Both the position numbers and the translations under genes were made by a program. 64,000 bases of DNA, taken from NCBI GenBank assembly GCA_020026175.1, contig JAHHQV010000002.1:1-64000 (forward strand). Direction: 5' to 3'. Below, in pieces: positions 53,018 through 61,406 of this stretch. Source of the stretch: Phocaeicola sp. (GTDB lineage: Bacteria; Bacteroidota; Bacteroidia; Bacteroidales; Bacteroidaceae). The notes under the pieces are model-generated. The model did not search any database. It was given only the letters and a program-made list of their open reading frames with translations, and was not told where the DNA came from. Every line of letters begins with the position of its first letter. The first letter of the stretch is position 1.

Positions 53018-54955
53018 ATGAAATTTGGTTTTGTAAAAGTAGCGGCAGCTATTCCATCGGTAAAAGTAGCCGATTGTAAGTATAATGCACAACACACAGA
53101 AGCTCAGATTATGATAGCTGATGGTAAAGGTGTGCAGATGATAGTTTTCCCAGAGTTGAATCTAACAGGTTACTCTTGTGGTGACTTGTTTTCCCATCAA
53201 TTATTGATAGAGCAGGCCGAGGTTGCTTTAATGCAGATAATGAACAATACCCGCCAGCTTGATATAATATCTATAGTAGGTATGCCTGTTATGGTAAACT
53301 CAACATTGGCCAATTGTGCCGTAGTTTTCCAGAAAGGAAAAATTTTAGGTATAGTTCCCAAGACCTATCTTCCCAATTATAAAGAATTCTATGAACAGAG
53401 GTGGTTTACTTCTTCTTTGTCGTATTCAGACATTACAAATATAAGGTTATGTGGTCAACTTGTTCCATTTGGAAAGGATATTCTTTTTGACACTCCTGAT
53501 GTATGTTTTGGTATAGAGATATGTGAAGATGTATGGGCACCAATACCTCCAAGCTCAGAACTTGTTTTGAAGGGAGCTGAGATAATATTCAATATGTCTG
53601 CCGATACGGAGAATATATCCAAACATCAGTATCTTCGTTCGTTGCTTTCTCAACAGTCTGCAAGGACACTATCAGGATATGTTTTTTCATCGAGTGGATT
53701 TGGAGAATCTACAACAGATGTGGTTTTTGCAGGAAATGCCTTGATTTATGAAAATGGAAACCTACTTGCAGAATCTGAACGATTCTCCATAGAAGAGCAG
53801 TTGGTGATGAGTGAGATTGACGTCGAAAGACTGCGTAGTGAGCGTGTTGTCAATACAACATTTTCGGCTAGTGTAGGAGAATACTGCGGAACATCAATGA
53901 GGCACATATCTTCAGAACTGGTAAGCAGCCGTAACCTTTCTTTGACACGTTACATAGAACCTCACCCTTTTGTGCCTGCTGGTGGAGAACTTCTTGACGA
54001 GAGATGCGAAGAAATCTTTTCTATTCAGGTAGCGGGTCTTGCCAAACGTCTGCTTCACACTAACTGCAATACTGTAGTTGTTGGAATTTCAGGTGGATTG
54101 GATTCTACTTTGGCTTTGTTGGTATGTGTAAAGACATTCGACAAGTTGGGACTTTCGCGTAAAGGTATCGTAGGTATAACAATGCCAGGATTTGGAACTA
54201 CCGACAGGACTTACAACAATGCTCTTACCCTTATGAGTTCTCTTCAGGTGACTACAAAGGAGATAAGTATAAAGGATGCTTGTATTCAACATTTCAAGGA
54301 TATAGAACACGACATGTCAATACATGATGTGACATATGAAAATGGACAGGCGCGTGAAAGAACACAGATTCTTATGGATTATGCCAATAAGATAGGAGGT
54401 CTGGTGATAGGTACTGGTGATTTGTCGGAATTGGCTTTAGGATGGGCTACATACAATGGTGACCATATGTCAATGTATGGAGTAAACGGAAGTATACCTA
54501 AGACATTAGTAAAATATCTGGTAAATTGGGTGGCTCAGACAGGGGTGGACATAATGTCGCGCAATACTTTGCTTGATATTATAGATACTCCGATAAGTCC
54601 TGAACTTATACCTGCAGACGAAAATGGAAATATCAAGCAGAAAACCGAAGACCTTGTGGGACCATACGAATTGCATGATTTCTTTCTCTATTATTTCCTT
54701 CGTTTTGGGTTCCGTCCTGCCAAGATATTCTATTTGGCAGAGATTGCATTTCGCGGAGTGTACGATAGTACTACAATAAAGAAATGGCTTACAAATTTCT
54801 GTCGCCGTTTCTTCAATCAGCAGTTTAAACGTTCATGTTTGCCTGATGGTCCAAAGGTTGGTTCAGTTTCGTTAAGCCCAAGAGGGGACTGGCGTATGCC
54901 TAGCGATGCGTGTTCAACATTGTGGCTAAAGGAATGTGAAGAATTAATGGCATAA
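53018..54955 (+). CDS. nadE: Glutamine-dependent NAD+ synthetase
   Basis: A 645-residue two-domain enzyme making NAD+ from nicotinate adenine dinucleotide. The N-terminal glutaminase has the Glu-Lys-Cys triad in VFPELNLTG, PKTYLPNYKEFYE and GIEICEDVW. The C-terminal ATP pyrophosphatase has GISGGLDSTLAL (PP-loop) and LVIGTGDLSELALGWATYNG. Length fits the long bacterial form. The ATG at 53018 gives MKFGFVKVAAAIPSVKVADC, the normal start; the longer reading from 52901 crosses the promoter. A strong terminator follows. Confidence 0.97.
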   Translation: MKFGFVKVAAAIPSVKVADCKYNAQHTEAQIMIADGKGVQMIVFPELNLTGYSCGDLFSHQLLIEQAEVALMQIMNNTRQLDIISIVGMPVMVNSTLANCAVVFQKGKILGIVPKTYLPNYKEFYEQRWFTSSLSYSDITNIRLCGQLVPFGKDILFDTPDVCFGIEICEDVWAPIPPSSELVLKGAEIIFNMSADTENISKHQYLRSLLSQQSARTLSGYVFSSSGFGESTTDVVFAGNALIYENGNLLAESERFSIEEQLVMSEIDVERLRSERVVNTTFSASVGEYCGTSMRHISSELVSSRNLSLTRYIEPHPFVPAGGELLDERCEEIFSIQVAGLAKRLLHTNCNTVVVGISGGLDSTLALLVCVKTFDKLGLSRKGIVGITMPGFGTTDRTYNNALTLMSSLQVTTKEISIKDACIQHFKDIEHDMSIHDVTYENGQARERTQILMDYANKIGGLVIGTGDLSELALGWATYNGDHMSMYGVNGSIPKTLVKYLVNWVAQTGVDIMSRNTLLDIIDTPISPELIPADENGNIKQKTEDLVGPYELHDFFLYYFLRFGFRPAKIFYLAEIAFRGVYDSTTIKKWLTNFCRRFFNQQFKRSCLPDGPKVGSVSLSPRGDWRMPSDACSTLWLKECEELMA

Positions 54956-54966
54956 TAAAAAGAAAG

Positions 54967-55020
54967 TAAGTCTGTCAGTTGTATTATTGTAATTGGGGAT
55001 TATACAAACTGACAGACTTA
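54967..55020. terminator. Bidirectional terminator, nadE / Rpn gene
   Basis: TAAGTCTGTCAGTT (54967-54980) and AACTGACAGACTTA (55007-55020) pair perfectly, lying between convergent genes. Confidence 0.85.
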
Positions 55021-55025
55021 ATTGT

Positions 55026-55907
55026 TTAAAGTGAATTAATGTCTTCAATGGATAGATTCGTATTTTCTGCAATAATGTTTACAGGAATGCCCGATTCCTT
55101 GAATTTTCTAGCCAATTCAAGTTTTTCCTTTTTTCTACCCTCTTCGATACCTTCTGCTCTTCCTTCCTCTCTTCCTTCTAATTTGGCTGTATCAAGAACA
55201 TCATTCTGAATCATTATTGCATTGATATGCTCGTCATAAGTGTGTCTTTCAGCTGGCGACATATTATAATATTTAAGTCTCTCTCTTGCTTCGGTTAGTC
55301 CTGGAGCGGTTGTCTCTGCATTAATTTCACCGTTTTTAAGATAGGAAATCCATTCTTCGAGCGGTGTCTTTGCTATTTTATTAAATTCATTTACGCGTAT
55401 AAGATAATATTCAGGAAAAACTTCTCTTGGCATTTTTCTTATAATTGCACCTTCCTCCTTTGCCGAAACAGATAATTCGTCACCTGTATGTACACCTACA
55501 AAATTGGTTATGCCATGGTATAGATAATCGTCTCCCTTGCCAATGTCAAAGTAGAGTATACTGATAGAGTATACCTTCTTTACTTCCGAATAAGATTTTC
55601 CTAAAGAAATATGTTCGGTTATTGCTTTTGACGCACCATAAAGAACCCTTTCCAGATAGTATAGCTCTCTGGTATTTTGTATTTCAACAATTATGATATC
55701 TCCTTTTTCATCTTTTGCCTTTATATCTACACGATTGAATTTGTCGTCATAATCTGTCTGATTTGATTCGCTTTCAAGAATTTCTATGATTTTTACTTTT
55801 CTTTCTAGAAGAACAGTAATAAGTCCTTCAAGCACAACAAAATTTGCTTTGTCTCTGAGCATACGTTTCATGGCCCAGTCAAAACGAATATATTTGTCTT
55901 TTTCCAT
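55026..55907 (-). CDS. Rpn-family PD-(D/E)XK nuclease
   Basis: A 293-residue protein of the recombination-promoting nuclease/transposase-like (Rpn, YhgA) group. The start MEKDKYIRFDWAMKRMLRDK and the nuclease core RVDIKAKDEKGDIIIVEIQN (D ... E-x-Q, the PD-(D/E)XK signature) are typical, as is FYYLERVLYGAS-like ELYYLERVLYGASKAI. The C-terminus has the low-complexity EGREEGRAEGIEEGRKKE helix, common in these proteins and prone to length change. They cut DNA and stimulate RecA-independent recombination in E. coli; they are not known to move. The ATG at 55907 is preferred over a start in the -7 box. Confidence 0.9.
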   Translation of the reverse strand: MEKDKYIRFDWAMKRMLRDKANFVVLEGLITVLLERKVKIIEILESESNQTDYDDKFNRVDIKAKDEKGDIIIVEIQNTRELYYLERVLYGASKAITEHISLGKSYSEVKKVYSISILYFDIGKGDDYLYHGITNFVGVHTGDELSVSAKEEGAIIRKMPREVFPEYYLIRVNEFNKIAKTPLEEWISYLKNGEINAETTAPGLTEARERLKYYNMSPAERHTYDEHINAIMIQNDVLDTAKLEGREEGRAEGIEEGRKKEKLELARKFKESGIPVNIIAENTNLSIEDINSL

Positions 55908-55934
55908 AACTTGTTGTTTTATAATTGGATATGG

Positions 55935-55942
55935 CAAATATA
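55935..55942 (-). promoter_or_regulatory. -7 box of the Rpn gene
   Basis: Minus strand TATATTTG, 27 bases before the ATG. The -33 region is weak. The gap 55943-56077 beyond it shows nothing else. Confidence 0.55.
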
Positions 55943-56077
55943 AACAGAAGTAATGAATAAATGATATAATTGTAGGAATAAATTATTATTTGATTGTAAA
56001 TTCACATTCAATTGTATGGTGTGAATAGATTTTCATGATGTTGGTAGAGATGGACGATAAAATAATATATGATTTTA

Positions 56078-56178
56078 TTTGGTTTATAAAATAAACTTGT
56101 TTATATTTGCAATAAAAGTAAGAGAGAAGCGCGCCTCCTTACTTTTATTTTTAAGTTTATGGTTTATTTTATAAACCA
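56078..56178 (+). promoter_or_regulatory. Promoter with repeated GTTTAT/ATAAAC operators
   Basis: The promoter is TTTG (56078-56081), 20 bases, TATATTTG (56102-56109). Palindromes GTTTAT-AAA-ATAAAC (56082-56096) and GTTTAT-TTT-ATAAAC (56162-56176) flank it, and together they are 17-bp inverted repeats of each other. Extra half-sites lie at 56099-56104 and 56155-56160. Between them AAAAGTAAG and CTTACTTTT form a leader hairpin with a GC-rich loop. The winged-helix protein encoded at 56831 is the natural candidate to bind here. Confidence 0.7.
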
Positions 56179-56219
56179 CTTTGAAGACTGATGTTTAACA
56201 ATGAAATTTAATTAGCGGT

Positions 56220-56834
56220 ATGGAAGAAAAGAAATTATCTGAAAGAGAAAGTCTGGAACTAATATCTAAAATGATTAGTTCTACTCGCAAACGCCTTGAG
56301 GTAGGTAGTGGAAATCAATATTTATATTGGGGGTATTTCACATCGATTTTGTCACTAGCCATATATTTGCTTGTTTACTTTACGCATAATAGTATTTGGA
56401 ATCTCGGATGGTTCTTGATGTTTGCATTTTGGGGATTGATGATATTTAAGAATAAAGGCAGGAACAAGGACGTTGTTACATATTCAGACAAAGTGCTGTC
56501 ACAAGTGTGGATGGTTATCGGATGGATGTTTGTTGTAACAGTATCTGTAATAGCATTTTTATCATACAGAAATGGTTATCCTTGCTGGATATTGATGCTG
56601 CCTCTGTCGTTGATGTATTGTGGAATTGGTTCATCCATTACAGGAGTGATAATACGTGAGCCTGTTGCAGCCTATACTCCATTGATTGCTTTTGCATTTG
56701 CTGTTTATATGCTTGTCTCGTATTTTCTTACCAGGCTGGTATTATTAGACTGGTATCTGTATTATGCAATATCTTTTGTGGTTATGATGGTTATACCTGG
56801 GCATATAATAAACAGAAAGGCAAAGCAGATATGA
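56220..56834 (+). CDS. Six-helix membrane protein of unknown function
   Basis: A 204-residue inner-membrane protein with a short charged N-terminal helix (MEEKKLSERESLELISKMIS) and about six membrane segments (for example TSILSLAIYLLVYFTH, LGWFLMFAFWGLMIF, VWMVIGWMFVVTVSVIAFLS, YAISFVVMMVIPGHI). No transporter or enzyme motif is visible. It overlaps the next gene by ATGA, so membrane protein and winged-helix regulator are made together. Similar pairs exist in other Bacteroidota as far as I recall; the membrane protein may be the regulated function or a partner of the regulator. Confidence 0.75.
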   Translation: MEEKKLSERESLELISKMISSTRKRLEVGSGNQYLYWGYFTSILSLAIYLLVYFTHNSIWNLGWFLMFAFWGLMIFKNKGRNKDVVTYSDKVLSQVWMVIGWMFVVTVSVIAFLSYRNGYPCWILMLPLSLMYCGIGSSITGVIIREPVAAYTPLIAFAFAVYMLVSYFLTRLVLLDWYLYYAISFVVMMVIPGHIINRKAKQI

Positions 56835-57118
56835 TGAAAGAACTTAATCCGTTGTTACATTCACAACTCCGTCTTTCTGTAATGTCCATTTTGCTTTCTG
56901 TAGAAGAAGCCGAGTTTGTATATCTGAAAGAAAAGACAAAGTCAACAGCTGGCAATCTAAGTATACAGTTGGACAAACTTTCAGAGGCGGGATATATAGA
57001 AATAGAGAAAAGGTTTGTTGGTAAGATGCCGCGTACTGTGTGTCGTATGACAGAAACTGGTAGGGGGGCCATGATAGAGTATGTGGAAGCCTTAAAAGGT
57101 TATTTTGCCGATTTATAG
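56831..57118 (+). CDS. Winged-helix transcriptional regulator
   Basis: A 95-residue protein with one winged-helix domain of the HTH_27/MarR-like kind: PLLHSQLRLSVMSILLSVEE, the recognition region STAGNLSIQLDKLSEAGYIE and the wing KRFVGKMPRTVCRMTETGRG. The pattern is that of small ArsR/MarR-like repressors without a ligand domain. It overlaps the membrane protein gene by 4 bases. The palindromic sites around the operon promoter make autoregulation likely. A terminator follows at 57135. Confidence 0.9.
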   Translation: MMKELNPLLHSQLRLSVMSILLSVEEAEFVYLKEKTKSTAGNLSIQLDKLSEAGYIEIEKRFVGKMPRTVCRMTETGRGAMIEYVEALKGYFADL

Positions 57119-57134
57119 AATGTCTGTAAAATTT

Positions 57135-57182
57135 AAGGCGATAAACATGCTGTTCATGACAAGCTTGTTTACCGCCTTTATT
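57135..57182 (+). terminator. Terminator after the winged-helix gene
   Basis: AAGGCG plus AAAC pair with GTTT plus CGCCTT (57173-57178) around an inner loop with ATG/CAT pairing; T-rich sequence follows. Confidence 0.7.
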
Positions 57183-57253
57183 CCTATTCAGACTTTCTAT
57201 TCTGGGTTGAAAAGAATCGACATTCCATATTAGGTATATGCTTATTCTGGATG

Positions 57254-57808
57254 TCACACTTCTCCGATGTCGAACTTCTCAGGATGTTTGCCTTTGAAGT
57301 CTTTGAAGTACAGCTTTATTTCGCGCATGTCTTTTTCAAGATCTCCGGTAGGAGTGACAACTTTATTGGCATAGATACATTTTTTGCTGTAGTCTATACC
57401 TATTAGCACTATAGGAATGTTTGCCCCGTTTGCTATATGGTAGAATCCTTTCTTCCAATTAGGGTTTGCCGAGCGTGTTCCTTCGGGAGTGATGGCAAGA
57501 TGAAACTTGCTGCTGTTTTTGGCCATTGAAATTACCTGTTCCACCATTGACGTACGTTTGCTCCTGTTTACAGGTATTCCTCCCATCCATCTGAACAAAT
57601 ATCCTAAAGGAAAGAAGAACCAGTCTTTTTTCATAAGAAAGCCAGACTCTCTGCCTATAGCACCTATAAACAGTTTACCTATAAACAAGTCCCAATTAGT
57701 AGTGTGTGGGGCAGCACATATTATGCATTTGTCATAATCCGGGACATTGACTTCGGCTTTCCATCCCAGCAGTTTGAAGTATATGAAACTGAACAATGTC
57801 TTTTTCAT
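57254..57808 (-). CDS. Lysophospholipid acyltransferase family protein (PlsC-like)
   Basis: A 184-residue acyltransferase of the PlsC/LPLAT superfamily. PHTTNWDLF is the HxxxxD catalytic motif (His-x4-Asp), GGIPVNRSKRTS is the second block, and ITPEGTRS the third, which binds the acyl acceptor phosphate. One N-terminal hydrophobic stretch (about 3-15) may anchor it. It is shorter than typical PlsC (about 240), as in other Bacteroidota members that may acylate unusual lipids. It lies 8 bases after the upstream small gene, so the two form an operon. Confidence 0.9.
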   Translation of the reverse strand: MKKTLFSFIYFKLLGWKAEVNVPDYDKCIICAAPHTTNWDLFIGKLFIGAIGRESGFLMKKDWFFFPLGYLFRWMGGIPVNRSKRTSMVEQVISMAKNSSKFHLAITPEGTRSANPNWKKGFYHIANGANIPIVLIGIDYSKKCIYANKVVTPTGDLEKDMREIKLYFKDFKGKHPEKFDIGEV

Positions 57809-57816
57809 CTCTTTTT

Positions 57817-58098
57817 CTATATCAGGGATGATTTTTTATCGTTCAGCTTATTGAATATTTCTTCAAGCCCTGAGTTGAAATCTGATTTTAGTTTCTTGTA
57901 GAATCCTTTTACGTTTCCTGGTTCTGTGTGGCTGATGCGGCTGATGATGTCAGAACGTAGACTTGCCACTTCTGCCACTAGTTCGTTTAGTGAATCGTGT
58001 TTTGCACTGTCAGCGTTCATGACTTCTATCATACAAAAGCTTGCCATGATGTCAGCGATATAGTTCACGTTTTTCTTTAAATCTCTTCTTTTAGCCAT
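57817..58098 (-). CDS. Small helical protein of unknown function
   Basis: A 93-residue, charged, all-helical protein (MAKRRDLKKNVNYIADIMAS at the start, ELVAEVASLRSDIISRISHT in the middle). No signal peptide or catalytic motif is visible. It is first in a two-gene unit with the PlsC-like acyltransferase and divergent from pfp. It looks like a conserved Bacteroidales hypothetical protein; function unknown. Confidence 0.75.
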   Translation of the reverse strand: MAKRRDLKKNVNYIADIMASFCMIEVMNADSAKHDSLNELVAEVASLRSDIISRISHTEPGNVKGFYKKLKSDFNSGLEEIFNKLNDKKSSLI

Positions 58099-58309
58099 AA
58101 TTCAATCAAGTTTATATTAATGAATAAATAGTTATTTTGCGTAAAGATAGTGTTTTTATTGGAATGTTTGTGCTTTTTTGTCTATTATTCTATCTGTTAG
58201 TCTTTTTTTTAATCAGAGGTTTTCATATTTCCGAAAAAAAAACGAAATTTGCACAGAATATGTATAAAATAAGTATATATCGGGCCATGTGTCAATACGC
58301 TTGTTTTAG

Positions 58310-58375
58310 AGCGACCAGTCGTTTTGTGTAAAGCGACCAGTCGTTTTCATTAAAACGCTTAGTCGTTCTTGTTGA
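58310..58375. repeat. 22-bp tandem array in the pfp upstream region
   Basis: Three contiguous 22-bp units start at 58310, 58332 and 58354. The first two share AGCGACCAGTCGTTTT and differ only in the last six bases; the third is diverged (AACGCTTAGTCGTT). Units one and two contain the dyad CGAC-CA-GTCG. A degenerate unit may precede at 58288. There are no spacers. The rest of the 352-base gap (58099-58450) between the divergent genes shows only AT-rich sequence and no clear pfp promoter. Confidence 0.8.
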
Positions 58376-58450
58376 AATCTATGGCTATAGTTTTTATTGC
58401 ATATTCATTTGGATGCTATATACCATTTAATATAAATAAATATTAGAATT

Positions 58451-60094
58451 ATGACAAAAAGTGCATTACAAATTGCAAGAGCTGCTTATCAGCCAAAATT
58501 GCCAAAAGCTTTGACAGGTGTAGTTGCTGTTAAGGAAGGAGAACCTACTCAGTCTGTAGCCGATCAGGAAGCTATCGAAAAATTGTTTCCTAACACATAC
58601 GGTATGCCTTTGATCCAGTTCGTAGAAGGACAGGCTCAGAATGTTGCCGAAATGAATGTTGGTGTAATCTTGTCTGGTGGTCAGGCTCCTGGCGGTCACA
58701 ATGTAATTTCTGGTCTTTTCGACGGTATCAAGAAACTTAATCCTAACAACAAGTTGTACGGATTTATCCTTGGTCCTGGTGGTTTGGTTGACCACAACTA
58801 TAAAGAACTGACTGCTGACATCATCGATGAATACCGTAACACTGGTGGTTTTGATATTATCGGTTCTGGTCGTACAAAACTTGAAAAAGAAGAACAGTTC
58901 GAAAAAGGTTACGAAATCTTGAAAGAACTTGGCATCAAGGCTTTGGTTATAATCGGTGGTGACGACTCAAACACTAATGCTTGCGTATTGGCAGAATACT
59001 ATGCTGCAAAGAACTATGGCATACAGGTTATCGGTTGTCCTAAGACTATCGACGGTGACTTGAAGAACGAAATGATTGAAACTTCTTTCGGTTTCGATAC
59101 TGCTTGTAAGACATACTCGGAAGTTATCGGTAACATTGAGCGTGACTGTAACTCTGCACGTAAATACTGGCACTTCATCAAATTGATGGGACGTTCTGCT
59201 TCTCATATCGCTCTTGAATGTGCTCTTCAGACTCAGCCTAACATCTGTATCATTTCTGAAGAAGTTGAAGCTAACAACATGTCTCTTGACGATGTAGTGA
59301 CTTATATTGCTAAGGCTGTAGCCGATCGTGCTGCTGCCGGAAACAACTTCGGTACTGTTCTTATACCAGAAGGTCTTATCGAATTTATCCCTGCTATGAA
59401 GGGTCTTATCGCTGAACTTAATGATTTCCTTGCTGCCAACAGCGAAGAATTCAGCAGCATCGAGGCTAACAAGCAGCGTGAATATATTATCAGCAAACTT
59501 TCTGCTGAAAACTCTGCTATATATGCATCTCTTCCAGAAGGTGTAGCTCGTCAGTTGTCACTTGACCGTGACCCACACGGAAATGTACAGGTTTCTCTTA
59601 TCGAAACTGAAAAGCTTCTTTCTGAAATGGTTGGCAAGAAACTTGCAGCTTGGAAGGCTGAAGGCAAGTATGTAGGTAAGTTCTCTGCTCAGCACCACTT
59701 CTTCGGTTACGAAGGACGTTGCGCTGCTCCATCTAACTTTGATGCAGACTACTGCTACTCTCTTGGATACACAGCTTCATTGCTTATCGCTAGCGGAAAG
59801 ACTGGATACATGTCATCTGTACGCAATACTACTGCTCCTGCTGCTGAATGGATTGCAGGTGGTGTGCCTATCACTATGATGATGAACATGGAACGTCGTC
59901 ACGGCGAAATGAAACCAGTTATACAGAAGGCTCTTGTTAAACTTGACGGTGCACCATTCAAGAAGTTTGCTGCAAACCGTGAAGCTTGGGCTAAGGAAAC
60001 TGCTTATGTTTATCCAGGTCCTATCCAGTACTTCGGTCCATCTGAAGTTTGTGACGAACCAACAAAGACTTTGCAGTTGGAACAGGCTAAATAA
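58451..60094 (+). CDS. pfp: PPi-dependent phosphofructokinase
   Basis: A 547-residue diphosphate-fructose-6-phosphate phosphotransferase of the long type. [20 protein letters not shown] is the diphosphate-binding start. [19 protein letters not shown] carries the GGDD motif in which Asp replaces the Gly of ATP enzymes, and [10 protein letters not shown] contains the Lys that favours PPi. These residues mark PPi use and a reversible step in glycolysis. Codon use is biased toward the preferred codons of highly expressed genes (many GGT, CGT, AAC). It is monocistronic, with a terminator at 60133. Confidence 0.96.
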   Translation: MTKSALQIARAAYQPKLPKALTGVVAVKEGEPTQSVADQEAIEKLFPNTYGMPLIQFVEGQAQNVAEMNVGVILSGGQAPGGHNVISGLFDGIKKLNPNNKLYGFILGPGGLVDHNYKELTADIIDEYRNTGGFDIIGSGRTKLEKEEQFEKGYEILKELGIKALVIIGGDDSNTNACVLAEYYAAKNYGIQVIGCPKTIDGDLKNEMIETSFGFDTACKTYSEVIGNIERDCNSARKYWHFIKLMGRSASHIALECALQTQPNICIISEEVEANNMSLDDVVTYIAKAVADRAAAGNNFGTVLIPEGLIEFIPAMKGLIAELNDFLAANSEEFSSIEANKQREYIISKLSAENSAIYASLPEGVARQLSLDRDPHGNVQVSLIETEKLLSEMVGKKLAAWKAEGKYVGKFSAQHHFFGYEGRCAAPSNFDADYCYSLGYTASLLIASGKTGYMSSVRNTTAPAAEWIAGGVPITMMMNMERRHGEMKPVIQKALVKLDGAPFKKFAANREAWAKETAYVYPGPIQYFGPSEVCDEPTKTLQLEQAK

Positions 60095-60132
60095 TATTCC
60101 TCAAGGGAAATTATTATATTGAAAAAATAGTG

Positions 60133-60180
60133 AAAGTCACCACGGCAAAGCCATATATGTGCTACTGTGGTGACTTTTTT
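60133..60180 (+). terminator. Terminator after pfp
   Basis: AAAGTCACCAC (60133-60143) pairs with GTGGTGACTTT (60167-60177), followed by T's. Confidence 0.92.
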
Positions 60181-60315
60181 TGACATTTCAGTTCTTGGAT
60201 ATTTTTTATCTTCCTTTTAATTGTCATATAGGATAGGTTTTACATTAATATTGTAGATGCGCTTTCTTGTGTAGTGTTTCCTGTGTGAATAAGTATATTT
60301 ATAAATCAGCTTGAT

Positions 60316-61287
60316 ATGGTAAAACAACCGGCTCCTGAACCTGTAAAAAGAAAAACTCCTAAGAAGAACACTCCATCGGGAGGCAGAAAGAATTCTGCCG
60401 GAAGAGCATCGTCAAGAAAGGCTCCTTTGGATAATGTTTCTTGTAATGTAAGGTCTACAGGTGTAAAGAACAGAAAGAAAGTATCTTCGAAGAAGAAAGA
60501 CGATGCTGTATTCAGACTTTCGGAAAGGGGGTATTACATTCTGATGGCTTTGGGGGCTATGGCGTTTGTTGTCTGTTTTTATTTTTTCTTTATACGTCCT
60601 TATTCTTATAGATGGAAGCCTTGTTATGGAATGAAGGCTTATGGCGTGTGTTTGCCTTATGGTTACAATGTTCATGGTATAGACGTGTCGCATCATCAGG
60701 GAAACATAAACTGGACGGAACTGAAAAATGTACAGTTCGCTCATTTTCCTGTGAGATTTGTATTTATGAAAGCTACAGAAGGAGGAGATTTCAAGGACAA
60801 GGCTTTCGACTATAATTTCAAGGAAGCAGGAGACCGTCGCTTCATTCGTGGAGCGTATCATTTCTACAATCCTAATACAGATCCTGTGAGGCAGGCTGAT
60901 TTCTTTATAGAAAATGTAAATCTTGTAACGGGAGACTTGCCTCCTGTACTTGATATAGAGAAAAGGCCAAAGGATGTGGACAAGATGAGAAGAGATCTTA
61001 AAATATGGCTCAACAGAATCGAGTCGCATTACAATGTAAAGCCAATATTGTATACGTCGTATAAGTTCAAGACAAAATATCTTAATGATTCTGTTTTTGA
61101 CTCTTATCCGTACTGGATAGCTCATTATTATGTGGATTCTGTAAGGTATGACGGTCAGTGGAAATTCTGGCAGCACACTGATGTAGGAACTTTACCAGGT
61201 ATAAGGAAACAGGTAGATCTGAATGTATTCAATGGTACGATGACGGAACTTATGGAAATGACTCTAAAAGATAATGTACGGAAGTAG
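60316..61287 (+). CDS. GH25 lysozyme-family protein, membrane anchored
   Basis: A 323-residue protein. A long basic, Pro/Lys/Ser-rich cytoplasmic N-terminus (about 1-70) leads to one membrane helix (about 76-95, YILMALGAMAFVVCFYFFFI). The GH25 barrel follows: HGIDVSHHQGNINW with the catalytic Asp, FMKATEGGDFKD, and PVLDIEKRP with the DxE pair. GH25 enzymes cut the MurNAc-GlcNAc bond of peptidoglycan. The anchoring and long tail suggest a role on its own cell wall in the periplasm rather than as a secreted bacteriolysin; this is inference. Confidence 0.93.
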   Translation: MVKQPAPEPVKRKTPKKNTPSGGRKNSAGRASSRKAPLDNVSCNVRSTGVKNRKKVSSKKKDDAVFRLSERGYYILMALGAMAFVVCFYFFFIRPYSYRWKPCYGMKAYGVCLPYGYNVHGIDVSHHQGNINWTELKNVQFAHFPVRFVFMKATEGGDFKDKAFDYNFKEAGDRRFIRGAYHFYNPNTDPVRQADFFIENVNLVTGDLPPVLDIEKRPKDVDKMRRDLKIWLNRIESHYNVKPILYTSYKFKTKYLNDSVFDSYPYWIAHYYVDSVRYDGQWKFWQHTDVGTLPGIRKQVDLNVFNGTMTELMEMTLKDNVRK

Positions 61288-61406
61288 TGTGCCTTTCGGC
61301 ATATACGGCACTTAGTTATTGCAGCCTTTGTTCTTGACTTGTTTTTTTTATTATCTTTACAAACTGAAATAATTTAATTAATAACTTTAAAAACACTTTT
61401 TTGTTG

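Noticed and set aside
55026..55907. Active transposon
   Set aside because: Rpn proteins carry the transposase label historically; no inverted ends or target duplication are visible.
58310..58375. Possible CRISPR array or phage attachment repeat
   Set aside because: Only three contiguous units, no spacers, no integrase gene nearby.
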